From assembly GCA_017518705.1 (NCBI GenBank), contig JAFWUC010000006.1, forward strand, positions 1-36,200: a stretch of 36,200 nt of DNA, in the 5' to 3' direction. This DNA is from Clostridia bacterium. Its GTDB lineage: Bacteria > Bacillota_A > Clostridia > Christensenellales > Aristaeellaceae. Position numbers and translations under genes: made by a program. This document shows, piece after piece, positions 1 through 8,237 of this stretch (position 1 is the stretch's first letter; every line of letters starts with the position of its first letter). Under the pieces are notes generated by a model that was not told where the DNA came from, searched no databases, and saw nothing but the letters and a program-made list of their open reading frames with translations.

Positions 1-1133
1 CCCTGCACGCCGAAGTTCCAGTAGAGGAAGCCCTCCTGGGTGTAGGCGTAATCCAGCACCTGCAGGCACAGCTTCATGGTCTCTTCGTCGGCGGTCTTGC
101 TGATCATGTAGGTATAGCCGCCGATGCCGCTGCCGCCGAAGATGGAGCTGATATTGCCCTCATCGTCGGTGGGATAGGGAATGCCGATCCAGACAGGCTC
201 ACGGCCCGCGGCAACTTCTTCCTTGTTCCAGTTGTTGAGCTGGCCCATGGAGGTCATGGAGATGCCGACCTTGTCGTCGTGTACCTTGGCTTTTATGGTG
301 GTATCGGTCAGGGAGAAGTTGTCCTGGTCGAACAGGCCTTCCTCGTTCAGCTTGCGCAGCCAGGATACGTAGGCGCGCCACTCTTCGGTGGTGTTGCCCA
401 GGCCGACTTCGCCGTCCTTAATGAACCAGGTGGCGTCAGAGGTGGCATAAGCGCCGAAAGCGCCTTCCAGGGAGCCCTCCTTGAAGCGGCTCCAGGCGAA
501 GGTGAACTGCGCGCCGTAGGCTTCGTTGAACACGCGGATCACGTTTTCAAACTCGGAGATGGTCTTGGGGATCTCCAGGTTCTGCTCTTCCAGCCAGTCG
601 GTGCGCACTACCGGGCCGCGGTAGGAGTCGTTCCAGCCGCCGTCCTCACGGAAGAAGCCGAAAGCGTAGTATTTGCCGTCGTCGGTCTTGAGCGCTTTGT
701 CGTAGGCGGGATTGGTGTGCAGGAAGGCGTAGTACGCGGGTGCATATTCGTCGATGTAGTCGGAGATGTCCCAGATGATGCCTTCGTCGATGTACATGGC
801 GGCATCGCTCATCTTGCTCACGCCCAGTATGTTGGGCAGGGTGGCGGGCTCGGCCAGCAGCGTGTTGGTGTAAGTGCCGCCGTCAGCGCCGGTGGTGGGG
901 AAAGACCAGTCGATCTTCACGCCGGTCCTTTCGCTCAGCCCGGTATGGAAGGGAGACTGCGTCCAGTCCGCGTAAACGTCATGCGGGCTAAGGCTGGCCT
1001 GCACGTACCAGGAGATAGTTGCGTCCGTGTCGATGGGATAGGTGTCGCCCGCCGGCAGCAGCTCAAGCGCGAAGGCTGAGGATACCGACAGCAACAGGCA
1101 CAGCGCCAGCACGATGGCCAATGCTTTTTTCAT
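1..1133 (-). CDS. Extracellular sugar-binding protein of an ABC importer, C-terminus beyond window
   Basis: The reading frame stays open from an ATG at 1133 to the window edge (377 codons), so the C-terminus is missing. AAGGAGG lies about 10 nt upstream of the start. The N-terminus is a type I signal peptide (two Lys, hydrophobic core, cleavage near AFA|LE at residue 23). The only early Cys is inside the core and is not a lipobox. The mature part (ISWYVQASLSPHDVY near residue 40, GPVVRTDWLEEQNLEIPKT in the middle) reads like the large LplA/YtcQ class of CUT1 oligosaccharide-binding proteins. Its permeases are probably to the left of the window. It is divergent from an AraC regulator, and its promoter carries a two-site operator, so it is probably induced by that regulator. 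The sugar cannot be told from sequence. Confidence 0.88.
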   Translation of the reverse strand, partial: MKKALAIVLALCLLLSVSSAFALELLPAGDTYPIDTDATISWYVQASLSPHDVYADWTQSPFHTGLSERTGVKIDWSFPTTGADGGTYTNTLLAEPATLPNILGVSKMSDAAMYIDEGIIWDISDYIDEYAPAYYAFLHTNPAYDKALKTDDGKYYAFGFFREDGGWNDSYRGPVVRTDWLEEQNLEIPKTISEFENVIRVFNEAYGAQFTFAWSRFKEGSLEGAFGAYATSDATWFIKDGEVGLGNTTEEWRAYVSWLRKLNEEGLFDQDNFSLTDTTIKAKVHDDKVGISMTSMGQLNNWNKEEVAAGREPVWIGIPYPTDDEGNISSIFGGSGIGGYTYMISKTADEETMKLCLQVLDYAYTQEGFLYWNFGVQ

Positions 1134-1225
1134 GATTGTGGTGCCTCCTTGTCATATTATCGCGGAACATTTGCGTGTTCCGAGAGGTTCAAACAGTAAA
1201 AAAACAATCTCTTAACCTAATGCTC

Positions 1226-1254
1226 ATTATAGACTCCCCCGCAGCCGGTGTCCA
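1226..1254 (-). promoter_or_regulatory. Promoter of the first sugar-binding protein
   Basis: Read on the minus strand, a TGGACA -35 box (1249-1254, 5/6 to consensus) is followed after exactly 17 bp by a perfect TATAAT -10 box (1226-1231). Transcription would start near 1218, giving a leader of about 85 nt. The -35 box overlaps the operator repeat by 2 bp. Confidence 0.75.
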
Positions 1255-1288
1255 TTGCAAAAATATCGGAATACATTGCAAAAATATC
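1253..1288. promoter_or_regulatory. Tandem operator, two identical 15-bp sites at 21-bp period
   Basis: CATTGCAAAAATATC occurs at 1253-1267 and again, without mismatch, at 1274-1288. The 21-bp period puts both copies on the same face of the helix, the usual arrangement for AraC-family activators whose two HTH units or two monomers bind side by side. The near copy abuts the -35 box of the divergent binding-protein gene, which is a class II activator position. The likely binder is the adjacent AraC regulator; this is inferred from position. Confidence 0.7.
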
Positions 1289-1394
1289 CGTGTCAGCAGG
1301 GTGTTGGCGTGAGTTGACCGCTTTACAGTGTACAAAATGTGCAACAGAAGCGTTATCTCAGGCAAAAAGCCGTTTATTTTTACAATCTTTTGAA

Positions 1395-1423
1395 TTGTGC
1401 TTTGCTCCCCGCTGTGGTATCAT
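1395..1423 (+). promoter_or_regulatory. Probable promoter of the AraC regulator
   Basis: TTGTGC (1395-1400, 3/6) and TATCAT (1418-1423, 5/6) are 17 bp apart and about 60 nt upstream of the regulator start. The rest of the 1134-1485 intergenic stretch holds the divergent promoter and operator; I see no small gene in it. Confidence 0.45.
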
Positions 1424-1485
1424 AAAGGCGCCGGAGCGGAGATACGCAGACGGCATATCAAAGCGGCTGGAGGTAGCGCCGGAGC

Positions 1486-2499
1486 ATGCACAAGGTTTTT
1501 TCGTCATCCATATACGGCGCGGCGCACGACATAAGCCATGTGCCCAGCGAAAACTTCCTTATACACAGCCACCCGTTCTACGAGCTGTATTATTTCGTGT
1601 CGGGCGACGTCAAGTTTCTTTATGACGGAGCGATATACAGTATGCAGCCCGACAGCTTCATCATAGTCGTGCCCAACGTGTTTCACGGCATACACGTGTT
1701 GAGCGACAAACCTTATGAGCGCTACACCCTGCATTTTACTGAAGACGTCATAAGGATGAACCGGCGCAAACTGCTAATGGGCGCGCTACCCACCCTGCAA
1801 AACCTGTACGGCGAGGGCGGAACGCTCAAACACTATACCCCCGACGCCAAAAAACTGAACCTGAAACCTCTGTTCGAGGAATTTGACCGCCTGTACGAAC
1901 TGCCCAAGTCCGCGCATCTCGCAGGTGTGGAAACGCTGACGGAAGCAATACTTTTGCGGCTGATGCTGTGCGCCGGCGCGGAGTCGCTGCCCGGAGATAC
2001 GCAGGTGTTCCATGCCGGGCTCAGAGACCTTGACGAGGTGCTCACCTATATACACCAGAACCTGACCAAAAAGCTCACGCTGGGAGACGTAGCCGGGCGT
2101 TTTTATGTATCAAAAGGCAAACTCAATCTGCGTTTCAGCCGGCAGACCGGTTATACCGTAATGGAATACGTGAACCGCTGCCGGCTAAAATACGCCCAGC
2201 AGCTGCTGCTGAACGGCCTGAGCGCCGCCGAAGCGTGCCAGGCATCGGGTTTCGGGGACTACACGGCGTTTTACCGTGCCTACGTGAAACAGCTGGGGCA
2301 TCCGCCGAGGCTCGACAAGAAGGAGCCCGCGGTCAAGCCCGCCCATCTAGCGGTCAAGGACAACCTGCCCTTCAGGGCGGTAGGCGCGTTTTCCGCCCTG
2401 CACGACGGCGGGCAGGCGGAGGTCGAGACCACCATCTGGGACAGCAACGGTTCGGTGAACATCTCGGCGCAGGATCCCGCGTTACTCCGGGACAACTGA
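1486..2499 (+). CDS. AraC-family transcription regulator with cupin sensor
   Basis: DNA-binding sugar-response regulator of 337 residues. The N-terminus has a cupin-like sensor (residues 25-75: HSHPFYELYYFVSG, then PNVFHGIHV). The C-terminal HTH_18 domain (about 183-276) shows both helix-turn-helix units (LTLGDVAGRFYVSKGKLNLRF, then SAAEACQASGFGDYTAFYRAY). ATG 1486 is supported by a GGAGG about 12 nt upstream. It is divergent from a sugar-binding protein and faces a 21-bp-spaced tandem operator, so it is probably a local activator of that importer. Unlike most members it continues about 60 residues beyond the HTH domain (277-337), a segment I do not recognise. The effector is unknown. Confidence 0.93.
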   Translation: MHKVFSSSIYGAAHDISHVPSENFLIHSHPFYELYYFVSGDVKFLYDGAIYSMQPDSFIIVVPNVFHGIHVLSDKPYERYTLHFTEDVIRMNRRKLLMGALPTLQNLYGEGGTLKHYTPDAKKLNLKPLFEEFDRLYELPKSAHLAGVETLTEAILLRLMLCAGAESLPGDTQVFHAGLRDLDEVLTYIHQNLTKKLTLGDVAGRFYVSKGKLNLRFSRQTGYTVMEYVNRCRLKYAQQLLLNGLSAAEACQASGFGDYTAFYRAYVKQLGHPPRLDKKEPAVKPAHLAVKDNLPFRAVGAFSALHDGGQAEVETTIWDSNGSVNISAQDPALLRDN

Positions 2500-2527
2500 C
2501 GTTTCAGATTTTCGCGCGCATATGACA

Positions 2528-2558
2528 CAGCGCCCGGACCGTACAGGTCCGGGCGCTG
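2528..2558. terminator. Hairpin between convergent genes, probably bidirectional terminator
   Basis: CAGCGCCCGGACC (2528-2540) pairs perfectly with 2546-2558 across a 5-nt loop. It lies between the stop codons of the AraC gene and the convergent dehydrogenase gene. The T-rich tail is poor on both sides, so termination is likely but not classic. Confidence 0.6.
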
Positions 2559-2588
2559 CGCTTTATCGCGGGGAAATGTCAGATTTTG

Positions 2589-3944
2589 TCAAACAAGCGG
2601 GTAGTCCTCAAGATACTTATCCTCAAGCCCGCATTCGCTTATGAGCTTGAACAGGGTGTAGCGCGTGCGGTAATCCTTGGCACAGCGCATGGAAGTGTTG
2701 AGCAGTTCCGTGTCTATACCCAGCTCTCCGGGCGTCATGGGCGCGCCCAGGCGGCGCATGGCGTCCTCTATCACGGAAACGGGCGGCATCTCGTCTATGC
2801 ACTGCTTTATTTCGCCGAACCGCGTCTGGGCCCGCTTTATGCGGCGCTCCTGCTCCTCCCAGGACAGGAAATCTCCCTCGTTTTCATCAATTATAGGCTG
2901 GGCAGCGGGACCGTAAGCCCTGTTCATCCACTCCACCCGCGCTTCGCGGCTGATCGCGCCTTTGCGCACGGCGTCCGGGTCCAGCAATGAAAGGTCCTCT
3001 TTGGCAAATCGTTTGAATACGGGCCATACCAGCAGCGTGGACACGCCTACCGACGCGCCGTGCCCGGGCGCAGGCTTGCCCCTGAACATCTGCATCATTT
3101 CCCAGTAGTGCGCCACGTTGTGTTCTACCGACGCCACCGCCCAGGTGTGCCCGATTATCATTATGGTCATGCCGGATAGCAGCAGCGCCTCGGTCAGCAG
3201 CCTTATACCCTTTTCGCTGCGCGCCTTGATCTCGTCTATATTATTCAGCAGGCGTTCCAGTGCGTCGGTGACTATCTCGCCGCACACGTCGCAGTAAACT
3301 TCGTCGTTTATCGCACGCCCTATCTTCCAGTCCGCCTTGGCGATATATTTGCCCAGCACGTCCCCCACTCCCGCGCACACCATGTCCATGGGCGCGGTCT
3401 TGAGTATGTCCGTATCGCAGATGATTATCTCGGGACACTTGCCCGGGCGGTGGATCTTCACCCCGCGGTAGGTCAGCGGGCAGATGGAAGAGGTGTAGCC
3501 GTCCATGGAAGGCGCGGTGCCTATGCACACCTGTGGCAGTTTGACTTTCGCCGCCACCACGCGGGTGGTGTCCGTTATGGAACCCGAGCCCACCGACACC
3601 AGAAAGTCCGTGTCCGGCTGAAGCGCCAGGAACACCTCGCCCACGGCAGTCTCGTCGGGTTCCAGACGCTCCTTGCGCTTAAGCACGCAGTCGTGCACAT
3701 TAAACCCAGCGGCCTTGAGCAGATCGCTCACTTTCTTTCCCGCGATGTCCCAGGTAATGTTGTCCGCCACCAGCACGCAGTTTTTGCCGTAAGCGCGCTT
3801 TTGTATGTACCCAGCGGTATTTTCGATTATGCCTCCGCCCACGTATATATCCTGGTCCGGCTTGTTGTGCACCGAACCGCAGGCGCACACTATATCGGAT
3901 ATGATCAAACGGTTGTCCTTGTCGTAGCTCATTTTGTAAGACAT
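2589..3944 (-). CDS. araM: sn-glycerol-1-phosphate dehydrogenase (AraM type)
   Basis: Iron-type alcohol dehydrogenase fold protein of 451 residues, like Bacillus AraM/EgsA, which reduces dihydroxyacetone phosphate to sn-glycerol-1-phosphate with NAD(P)H. Visible motifs are the nucleotide-binding SVGSGSITDTTR (117-128), TAPSMDGYTSS (143-153), and metal ligands expected at D195 (GVGDVLGKY), H275 (VEHNVAHYWE) and H295 (PGHGASVG). ATG 3944 follows AAGGAGG by about 8 nt. There is no signal peptide, so it is cytoplasmic. It is longer than Bacillus AraM (near 394 residues). In Bacillus subtilis araM is in the arabinose operon; here it has its own promoter beside sugar-import genes, so its link to them is only suggestive. 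The family is clear, the exact substrate less so. Confidence 0.85.
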   Translation of the reverse strand: MSYKMSYDKDNRLIISDIVCACGSVHNKPDQDIYVGGGIIENTAGYIQKRAYGKNCVLVADNITWDIAGKKVSDLLKAAGFNVHDCVLKRKERLEPDETAVGEVFLALQPDTDFLVSVGSGSITDTTRVVAAKVKLPQVCIGTAPSMDGYTSSICPLTYRGVKIHRPGKCPEIIICDTDILKTAPMDMVCAGVGDVLGKYIAKADWKIGRAINDEVYCDVCGEIVTDALERLLNNIDEIKARSEKGIRLLTEALLLSGMTIMIIGHTWAVASVEHNVAHYWEMMQMFRGKPAPGHGASVGVSTLLVWPVFKRFAKEDLSLLDPDAVRKGAISREARVEWMNRAYGPAAQPIIDENEGDFLSWEEQERRIKRAQTRFGEIKQCIDEMPPVSVIEDAMRRLGAPMTPGELGIDTELLNTSMRCAKDYRTRYTLFKLISECGLEDKYLEDYPLV

Positions 3945-4000
3945 CGCGGCAGCCTCCTTTTTTCGCTTGAGCGGGGACCGGGCGTTCCCGGTTCAGGATC

Positions 4001-4029
4001 ATTATAATGCCCCGCCGGTCTAAATGCAA
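4001..4029 (-). promoter_or_regulatory. Promoter of the glycerol-1-phosphate dehydrogenase gene
   Basis: On the minus strand TTGCAT (4024-4029, 3/6) and a perfect TATAAT (4001-4006) are 17 bp apart. The leader then contains a small hairpin (ACCGGG 3977-3982, CGTT loop, CCCGGT 3987-3992) before the ribosome site. Confidence 0.6.
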
Positions 4030-4067
4030 GCGCGAAAAACTTCCCCGCGGCGCAAGGCATACGCTTC

Positions 4068-4096
4068 TTGCCCGCCCAAGAGACTTATGATACAAT
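4068..4096 (+). promoter_or_regulatory. Promoter of the APH-like kinase gene
   Basis: TTGCCC (4068-4073, 4/6) and TACAAT (4091-4096, 5/6) are separated by 17 bp and lie about 45 nt upstream of the ATG at 4142. Confidence 0.6.
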
Positions 4097-4141
4097 AGCA
4101 TGCGACGGCACATACGGCTTATTTTCCTTCGGAGGACTCGC

Positions 4142-4933
4142 ATGAACCGCAAAAAGATAGTCATCGACCCCGCTTTATTCCCGGACGAGATCCGGCCTTT
4201 CGTCGCGAACGCCGACGTGTACGACAGCAGCTGCTCGGAGGCGGCGCGCGTGTATTATACCGAGGCGGAGGGCGGCCTGTTCCTGAAAAGGTGCGCCGCG
4301 GGTAGCCTGGAACGGGAAGCCGCCATGACCGGGTATTTCCATTCCCTGGGGCTGTCCGCCGAAGTTGTGGCGTATATCCGCAAAGACGACTGCGACTGGC
4401 TCGTCACCCGCAGGGTGCCCGGCGAGGACTGCACTCACCCGTCGCTCCTTGCCGAGCCCGAACGGCTCTGTGCCGTAATGGGCGAACAGTTAAGGCGTCT
4501 GCACGACAGCGATACCGGCGGCTGCCCGGTAAAGGACAGGCTTGACACGTACGATTCCGGCGTTGCCTCGGGGATCTCAAAAGGCATATACGAGCCCAAA
4601 CACATAAAAGAGATATATCCGTTTTCCTCTTTCGCTGAAGCCGGACAGTGGGCCGAAAAAGGTCTTAAGCTGCTCAAGGCGGACACGCTTATACACGGAG
4701 ATTTCTGCCTGCCCAACATCATCTTGGACGGCAAGGACTTCTCCGGCTTCATAGACCTGGGCAGCGCCGGCATCGCGGACAGGCATATAGACCTGTTCTG
4801 GGGCAGCTGGTCTCTCAACTATAACCTGCGCACTCCCCGCTACACGGACAGGTTCCTGGACGCCTACGGCAGGGACAGGGTCGAACCGGAACTCCTGCGC
4901 TGCGTGGCCGCCATGGAGACCGTGAGCGACTGA
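4142..4933 (+). CDS. APH(3')-like aminoglycoside phosphotransferase family kinase
   Basis: Small-molecule kinase of 263 residues with the APH fold, close in length to APH(3') enzymes (264-271). Key residues are visible: ATP-binding Lys in FLKR (K49) with partner Glu in REAAM (E59), catalytic Asp in HGDFCLPNI (D187), N192, and the metal-binding Asp of FIDLGSAGIADRHID (D205). This last block closely follows the APH(3')-II pattern. I chose ATG 4142 because GGAGG sits 8 nt before it; an in-frame ATG at 4100 lacks such a site. The gene has its own promoter and terminator and is convergent with GH29. It could confer kanamycin/neomycin-type resistance or phosphorylate another hydroxylated metabolite; sequence alone does not decide. 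Confidence 0.82.
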   Translation: MNRKKIVIDPALFPDEIRPFVANADVYDSSCSEAARVYYTEAEGGLFLKRCAAGSLEREAAMTGYFHSLGLSAEVVAYIRKDDCDWLVTRRVPGEDCTHPSLLAEPERLCAVMGEQLRRLHDSDTGGCPVKDRLDTYDSGVASGISKGIYEPKHIKEIYPFSSFAEAGQWAEKGLKLLKADTLIHGDFCLPNIILDGKDFSGFIDLGSAGIADRHIDLFWGSWSLNYNLRTPRYTDRFLDAYGRDRVEPELLRCVAAMETVSD

Positions 4934-4948
4934 GCCCCGACAGGCAGG

Positions 4949-4985
4949 GAAAAAGCGCCCCCGGAGGACGCTTTTTCTTTTTGCA
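4949..4985. terminator. Intrinsic terminator shared by the kinase gene and GH29
   Basis: AAAAAGCG (4950-4957) pairs with CGCTTTTT (4969-4976), followed by more T on the plus strand. The A-rich left arm gives a T run on the minus strand as well, so it can serve both convergent genes. Confidence 0.8.
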
Positions 4986-4990
4986 TATAA

Positions 4991-6463
4991 TTATAACCGT
5001 ATTTTCAGAACGTTGGCGCAGAACACGGGCAGCCTGTCCGGCAGCCTTACCAGCAGCACGCCGAACTCCTGTTTGTACTCCACTTGTCCGCAGCCCAGCA
5101 GCTCCACGGACCGGACCTCCTGATCGCCGAAACTGCGCACTGTCAGCGTCTCGCCGCCCTTTGCGCCCATCAGGAACGCGTACACGTGCCCGTCCTTCTG
5201 CACGAAGCGCAGGTCGCTTGGCGTCCAGTCGGTCTTGTCTTCCCTGAAACCCTCGATCTTCACGAAGGTCTCCCCCTCGCTGAACACGCGCCAGGGGCGG
5301 GTCGAGTACACCGCTTCACCGCACACTTTGAACCATTCGGCCAGCTTTTTAAGTATGAATTCCGCGTCGTCGTCTATGGTGCCGTCGGGGCGCTGCAGGA
5401 TATTGAGCAGCATGGTGCCGTTTTTGGATATGATGTCCGCCAGCATCTCGATTATCTGCTCCGGGCTCTTATACGGTTTCTGCACGTCGTAGAACCAGTT
5501 GCCTATGCATGTGTCCGTGTGCCAGGGTTCGGGCATTATGCCGGGCAGCTGGCTCTTCTCTATGTCCAGCGTACCCACACAGTAGATCTCCGGCCTTCTG
5601 TCCTTCTGAAGGTACACCGACTGGTTCTTCCCGTGCCTGGCGATGGAATTGTTGTACAGGTACGCCACCGCTTCCAGACCCAAAGCGTACTCGGAGGGGT
5701 CTATCCCGTCGGACTTCACGTCCCAGTTGCTGCCGAAAGGCAGGGAACCGTCGGAGTAGAGAATGTCCGGCTCAAACGTGTCTATCATCTCTTTCACTGC
5801 TCTGAGCCAGTAAGCCCTGAATGCGGGATCCGGAGTGTACCAGTGCGCGAACTTGGTCAGGTCTTCCGGTCCGTCGTTATAGTTATCGTGGTAGAAATCC
5901 CTGTACGCGGGATCGTTGCCGTCGTAGGGCACGCCCGCGTAAGGCCCGGTGGCGTCGCAGCCCTTGTTGACCCGCCACCACGAAAACGAGGCGCCCAGGT
6001 GCTCGGTCAGGCCGAAATACAGCCCCCGCTTCCGGGCGGCCGCCTGCCACATGGCGGCTATGTCCTTGCGCGGTCCCACGTTCACGCTGTTCATGCGGTT
6101 CACTTTGGATGCGTAGTTGAAAAAGTGGTCGTGATGGGTCGCCTGCGCCATAAAATACCTGGCGCCCGCCTTCACGTACTTGTCCATCAGCGACTCCGGG
6201 TCGTAGTTCTCCGCTTTCCACAGCTGCACCAGGTCCTTGTAGCCGAATTTGGAGGGATGCCCGTAATGACGGACGTGGTACTCGTACTGGGGCGTGCCCT
6301 GTATGTACATGTTGCGGGCGTACCAGTCTCCGAACATGGGCACGCTCTGGGGACCCCAGTGGCTCCAGATGCCGAACTTTGCATCCCTGAACCAGTCGGG
6401 CGCGGAATACTGTTTAAGTGACTCGAACGTGGGTTCAAAACGCTTCTGCATGCGGTCGCTCAT
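4991..6463 (-). CDS. GH29 alpha-L-fucosidase, cytoplasmic
   Basis: Glycoside hydrolase of 490 residues that should release terminal alpha-L-fucose by a retaining mechanism. Family signs are WFRDAKFGIWSHWGPQSVP (24-42), WYARNMY (47-53), the HHDHFF block (110-115) and the strand FEPDILYSDG, where D238 is the expected nucleophile. I start at ATG 6463 because AAGGAGG lies 5 nt upstream; an upstream in-frame codon at 6493 would place that site inside the gene. No signal peptide, so it acts on imported oligosaccharides, plausibly fucosylated xyloglucan given the GH31 and GH5 genes nearby. It is divergent from the GH10 gene. No convincing promoter was found for it. Confidence 0.92.
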   Translation of the reverse strand: MSDRMQKRFEPTFESLKQYSAPDWFRDAKFGIWSHWGPQSVPMFGDWYARNMYIQGTPQYEYHVRHYGHPSKFGYKDLVQLWKAENYDPESLMDKYVKAGARYFMAQATHHDHFFNYASKVNRMNSVNVGPRKDIAAMWQAAARKRGLYFGLTEHLGASFSWWRVNKGCDATGPYAGVPYDGNDPAYRDFYHDNYNDGPEDLTKFAHWYTPDPAFRAYWLRAVKEMIDTFEPDILYSDGSLPFGSNWDVKSDGIDPSEYALGLEAVAYLYNNSIARHGKNQSVYLQKDRRPEIYCVGTLDIEKSQLPGIMPEPWHTDTCIGNWFYDVQKPYKSPEQIIEMLADIISKNGTMLLNILQRPDGTIDDDAEFILKKLAEWFKVCGEAVYSTRPWRVFSEGETFVKIEGFREDKTDWTPSDLRFVQKDGHVYAFLMGAKGGETLTVRSFGDQEVRSVELLGCGQVEYKQEFGVLLVRLPDRLPVFCANVLKIRL

Positions 6464-6564
6464 ATAAGCCTCCTTCGGAAACGGAACGGTCATACGGCCT
6501 TATTGGGTACAGCTTACCACATACCCGCACAAAAAGCAACCAACCGGGTTTTTGATCCCCGTTG

Positions 6565-6593
6565 TAGACATAAAACGGAAATCACGTTATAAT
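6565..6593 (+). promoter_or_regulatory. Promoter of the GH10 xylanase gene
   Basis: TAGACA (6565-6570, 5/6) and a perfect TATAAT (6588-6593) are 17 bp apart, about 47 nt before the start codon. A short inverted repeat (CCGTT 6559-6563, AACGG 6574-6578) surrounds the -35 box and might be an operator. Confidence 0.72.
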
Positions 6594-6639
6594 ATGACCA
6601 TAGTTTACTCACTCCAAACGGAAAGGCGGACTCGGAAAA

Positions 6640-8208
6640 ATGAGAAACGGAACAAAACGGCTGCTGCGGGCGCTGTGCGCGCTCGTGGCGCTGACCATGC
6701 TGGGCGGCGCCGCTGCCGCTGCTGAAGGAGAAAACACGGTGTATGCATCTTCGTTCATAGCGGGCGTGGACGGCTGGTACGTCCGGGGCGCGCAGCAGGT
6801 GTACAGGACCACCGAGGCGACGCTCAGGGTGACCGGACGCGAAAGCGACTGGCACTCCCCCGGCCGCAATTTCGAGCTGGCTGCAGGCGCGCAGTACACC
6901 TTGAGCGCGGAAGTGTTCCAGGATGAAGCAGACAGCGCCGAGTTCCTTATCTCCGTCGCCCATTCCTCGGACGGCGTCGAGACCTACGAGAATCTCGCCC
7001 GGGGCACCGCAAAAAAGGGCGAATGGACCAGGATAGAGGGCACGTGGGTCGCGGGACAGTTCGATTCCTACGTGCTGTACGTCGAGACCCAGGGCGCGCC
7101 CGCGCTCAGCTTCGAAATGCGCGATTTCCGTGTCACTGCGCCCCTGGGCTCCCCCACTCCCCGGCCCACCGAGCCGCCCATGGTGGTAGAGGAAGTCAAG
7201 GACATCCCTTCCCTTAAGGAAGCGTACGCCGGGAAGTTCGACTTCGGCATGGCAGCCGGTCCCCGGGAACTTGGGAATCTTAAGCTCAGGAATCTTATGA
7301 TCCAACAGTGCGCGATACTCACCCCCGAAAACGAGCTGAAGCCCGACTCCGTGCTGGACGTGGTAGCTTCAAAAAAGCTTTCGGCCGATGACGAGACCGC
7401 CGTGGCCGTGAGGCTGGATTCCGCCAAAGCGCTGCTTTCCTTCGCCTCCAAGGAAGGCATAAAGGTGCACGGTCACGTGCTGGTGTGGCACAGCCAGACC
7501 CCCAAGGCGTTCTTCCGAGAAGGCTATGACGTAAACCGGCCCTATGTGAGCCGCGAGGTCATGCTCGCGAGGCTGGAAAACTACATCCGCCAGCTGCTGG
7601 AAGGGCTGGAAAAGGAATATCCCGGCGTGATAGTGTCCTGGGACGTGGTCAACGAAGCGATAGACGACGGCACCGGCCGGCTCAGGGATTCCGACTGGAA
7701 AAAGACCATAGGCAACGACTTCGTACGGCAGGCGTTCGCCTTTGCCCGCAAATACGCTCCCGAAGGCGTGAAACTCTACTACAACGACTACAACACCCCT
7801 GAAACACTGAAACTTAACGGCATCGTGCGCCTGCTGGAGGAGATCATCCCCGACGGCACCATCGACGGCTACGGCTTCCAGATGCACTACACCGTGGGCT
7901 ATCCTTCCCTGCTAAAGATCAACACCGCGCTTAAAAGGATCACGGACCTGGGCCTCAAGATACGCGTGAGCGAACTGGATATAGGCGTCACCTCCAACAC
8001 CCAGAGCGAGTTCGAAGCCCAGGCGCGCAGGTACGCCCAGATAATGAAGCTGCTGCTCAATTATTCCGACTCGCTCGAGGCGGTGCAGATATGGGGCATC
8101 ACCGACGCCAACAGCTGGCGCAGGAGCGAGTATCCCCTGCTGTTCACGTCCAAGTTCTATCCAAAGCCCGCGTTCTGGGCGGTGCTGGATCCCGACTCCG
8201 TAAAGTAA
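6640..8208 (+). CDS. Secreted CBM22-GH10 endo-1,4-beta-xylanase
   Basis: Exported xylan-cutting enzyme of 522 residues. A type I signal peptide ends near residue 28 (GAAAAAEG). Residues 32-166 form a CBM22-like xylan-binding domain (GWYVRG, TLRVTGRESDWHSPG). A Pro/Thr-rich linker (about 170-182) leads into a GH10 barrel (about 190-520). Catalytic residues are visible: acid/base E339 in SWDVVNEA and nucleophile E445 in VSELDIGV, with the family's HGHVLVWHSQTP at 277-288. No anchor, dockerin or SLH domain is present, so it is probably released. The ribosome site is only fair (AAAGGCGG about 12 nt upstream). It has its own strong promoter and a terminator immediately downstream. Confidence 0.95.
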   Translation: MRNGTKRLLRALCALVALTMLGGAAAAAEGENTVYASSFIAGVDGWYVRGAQQVYRTTEATLRVTGRESDWHSPGRNFELAAGAQYTLSAEVFQDEADSAEFLISVAHSSDGVETYENLARGTAKKGEWTRIEGTWVAGQFDSYVLYVETQGAPALSFEMRDFRVTAPLGSPTPRPTEPPMVVEEVKDIPSLKEAYAGKFDFGMAAGPRELGNLKLRNLMIQQCAILTPENELKPDSVLDVVASKKLSADDETAVAVRLDSAKALLSFASKEGIKVHGHVLVWHSQTPKAFFREGYDVNRPYVSREVMLARLENYIRQLLEGLEKEYPGVIVSWDVVNEAIDDGTGRLRDSDWKKTIGNDFVRQAFAFARKYAPEGVKLYYNDYNTPETLKLNGIVRLLEEIIPDGTIDGYGFQMHYTVGYPSLLKINTALKRITDLGLKIRVSELDIGVTSNTQSEFEAQARRYAQIMKLLLNYSDSLEAVQIWGITDANSWRRSEYPLLFTSKFYPKPAFWAVLDPDSVK

Positions 8209-8237
8209 AACGCTTTCCGCCCGACCGGCAAAACGAA

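Noticed and set aside
2528..2558. Possible mobile-element end or attachment site
   Set aside because: The inverted repeat is a simple hairpin between convergent genes, with no transposase or flanking duplication.
5084..6421. Open frame of 445 codons on the plus strand opposite GH29
   Set aside because: Antisense shadow of a gene with clear catalytic motifs.
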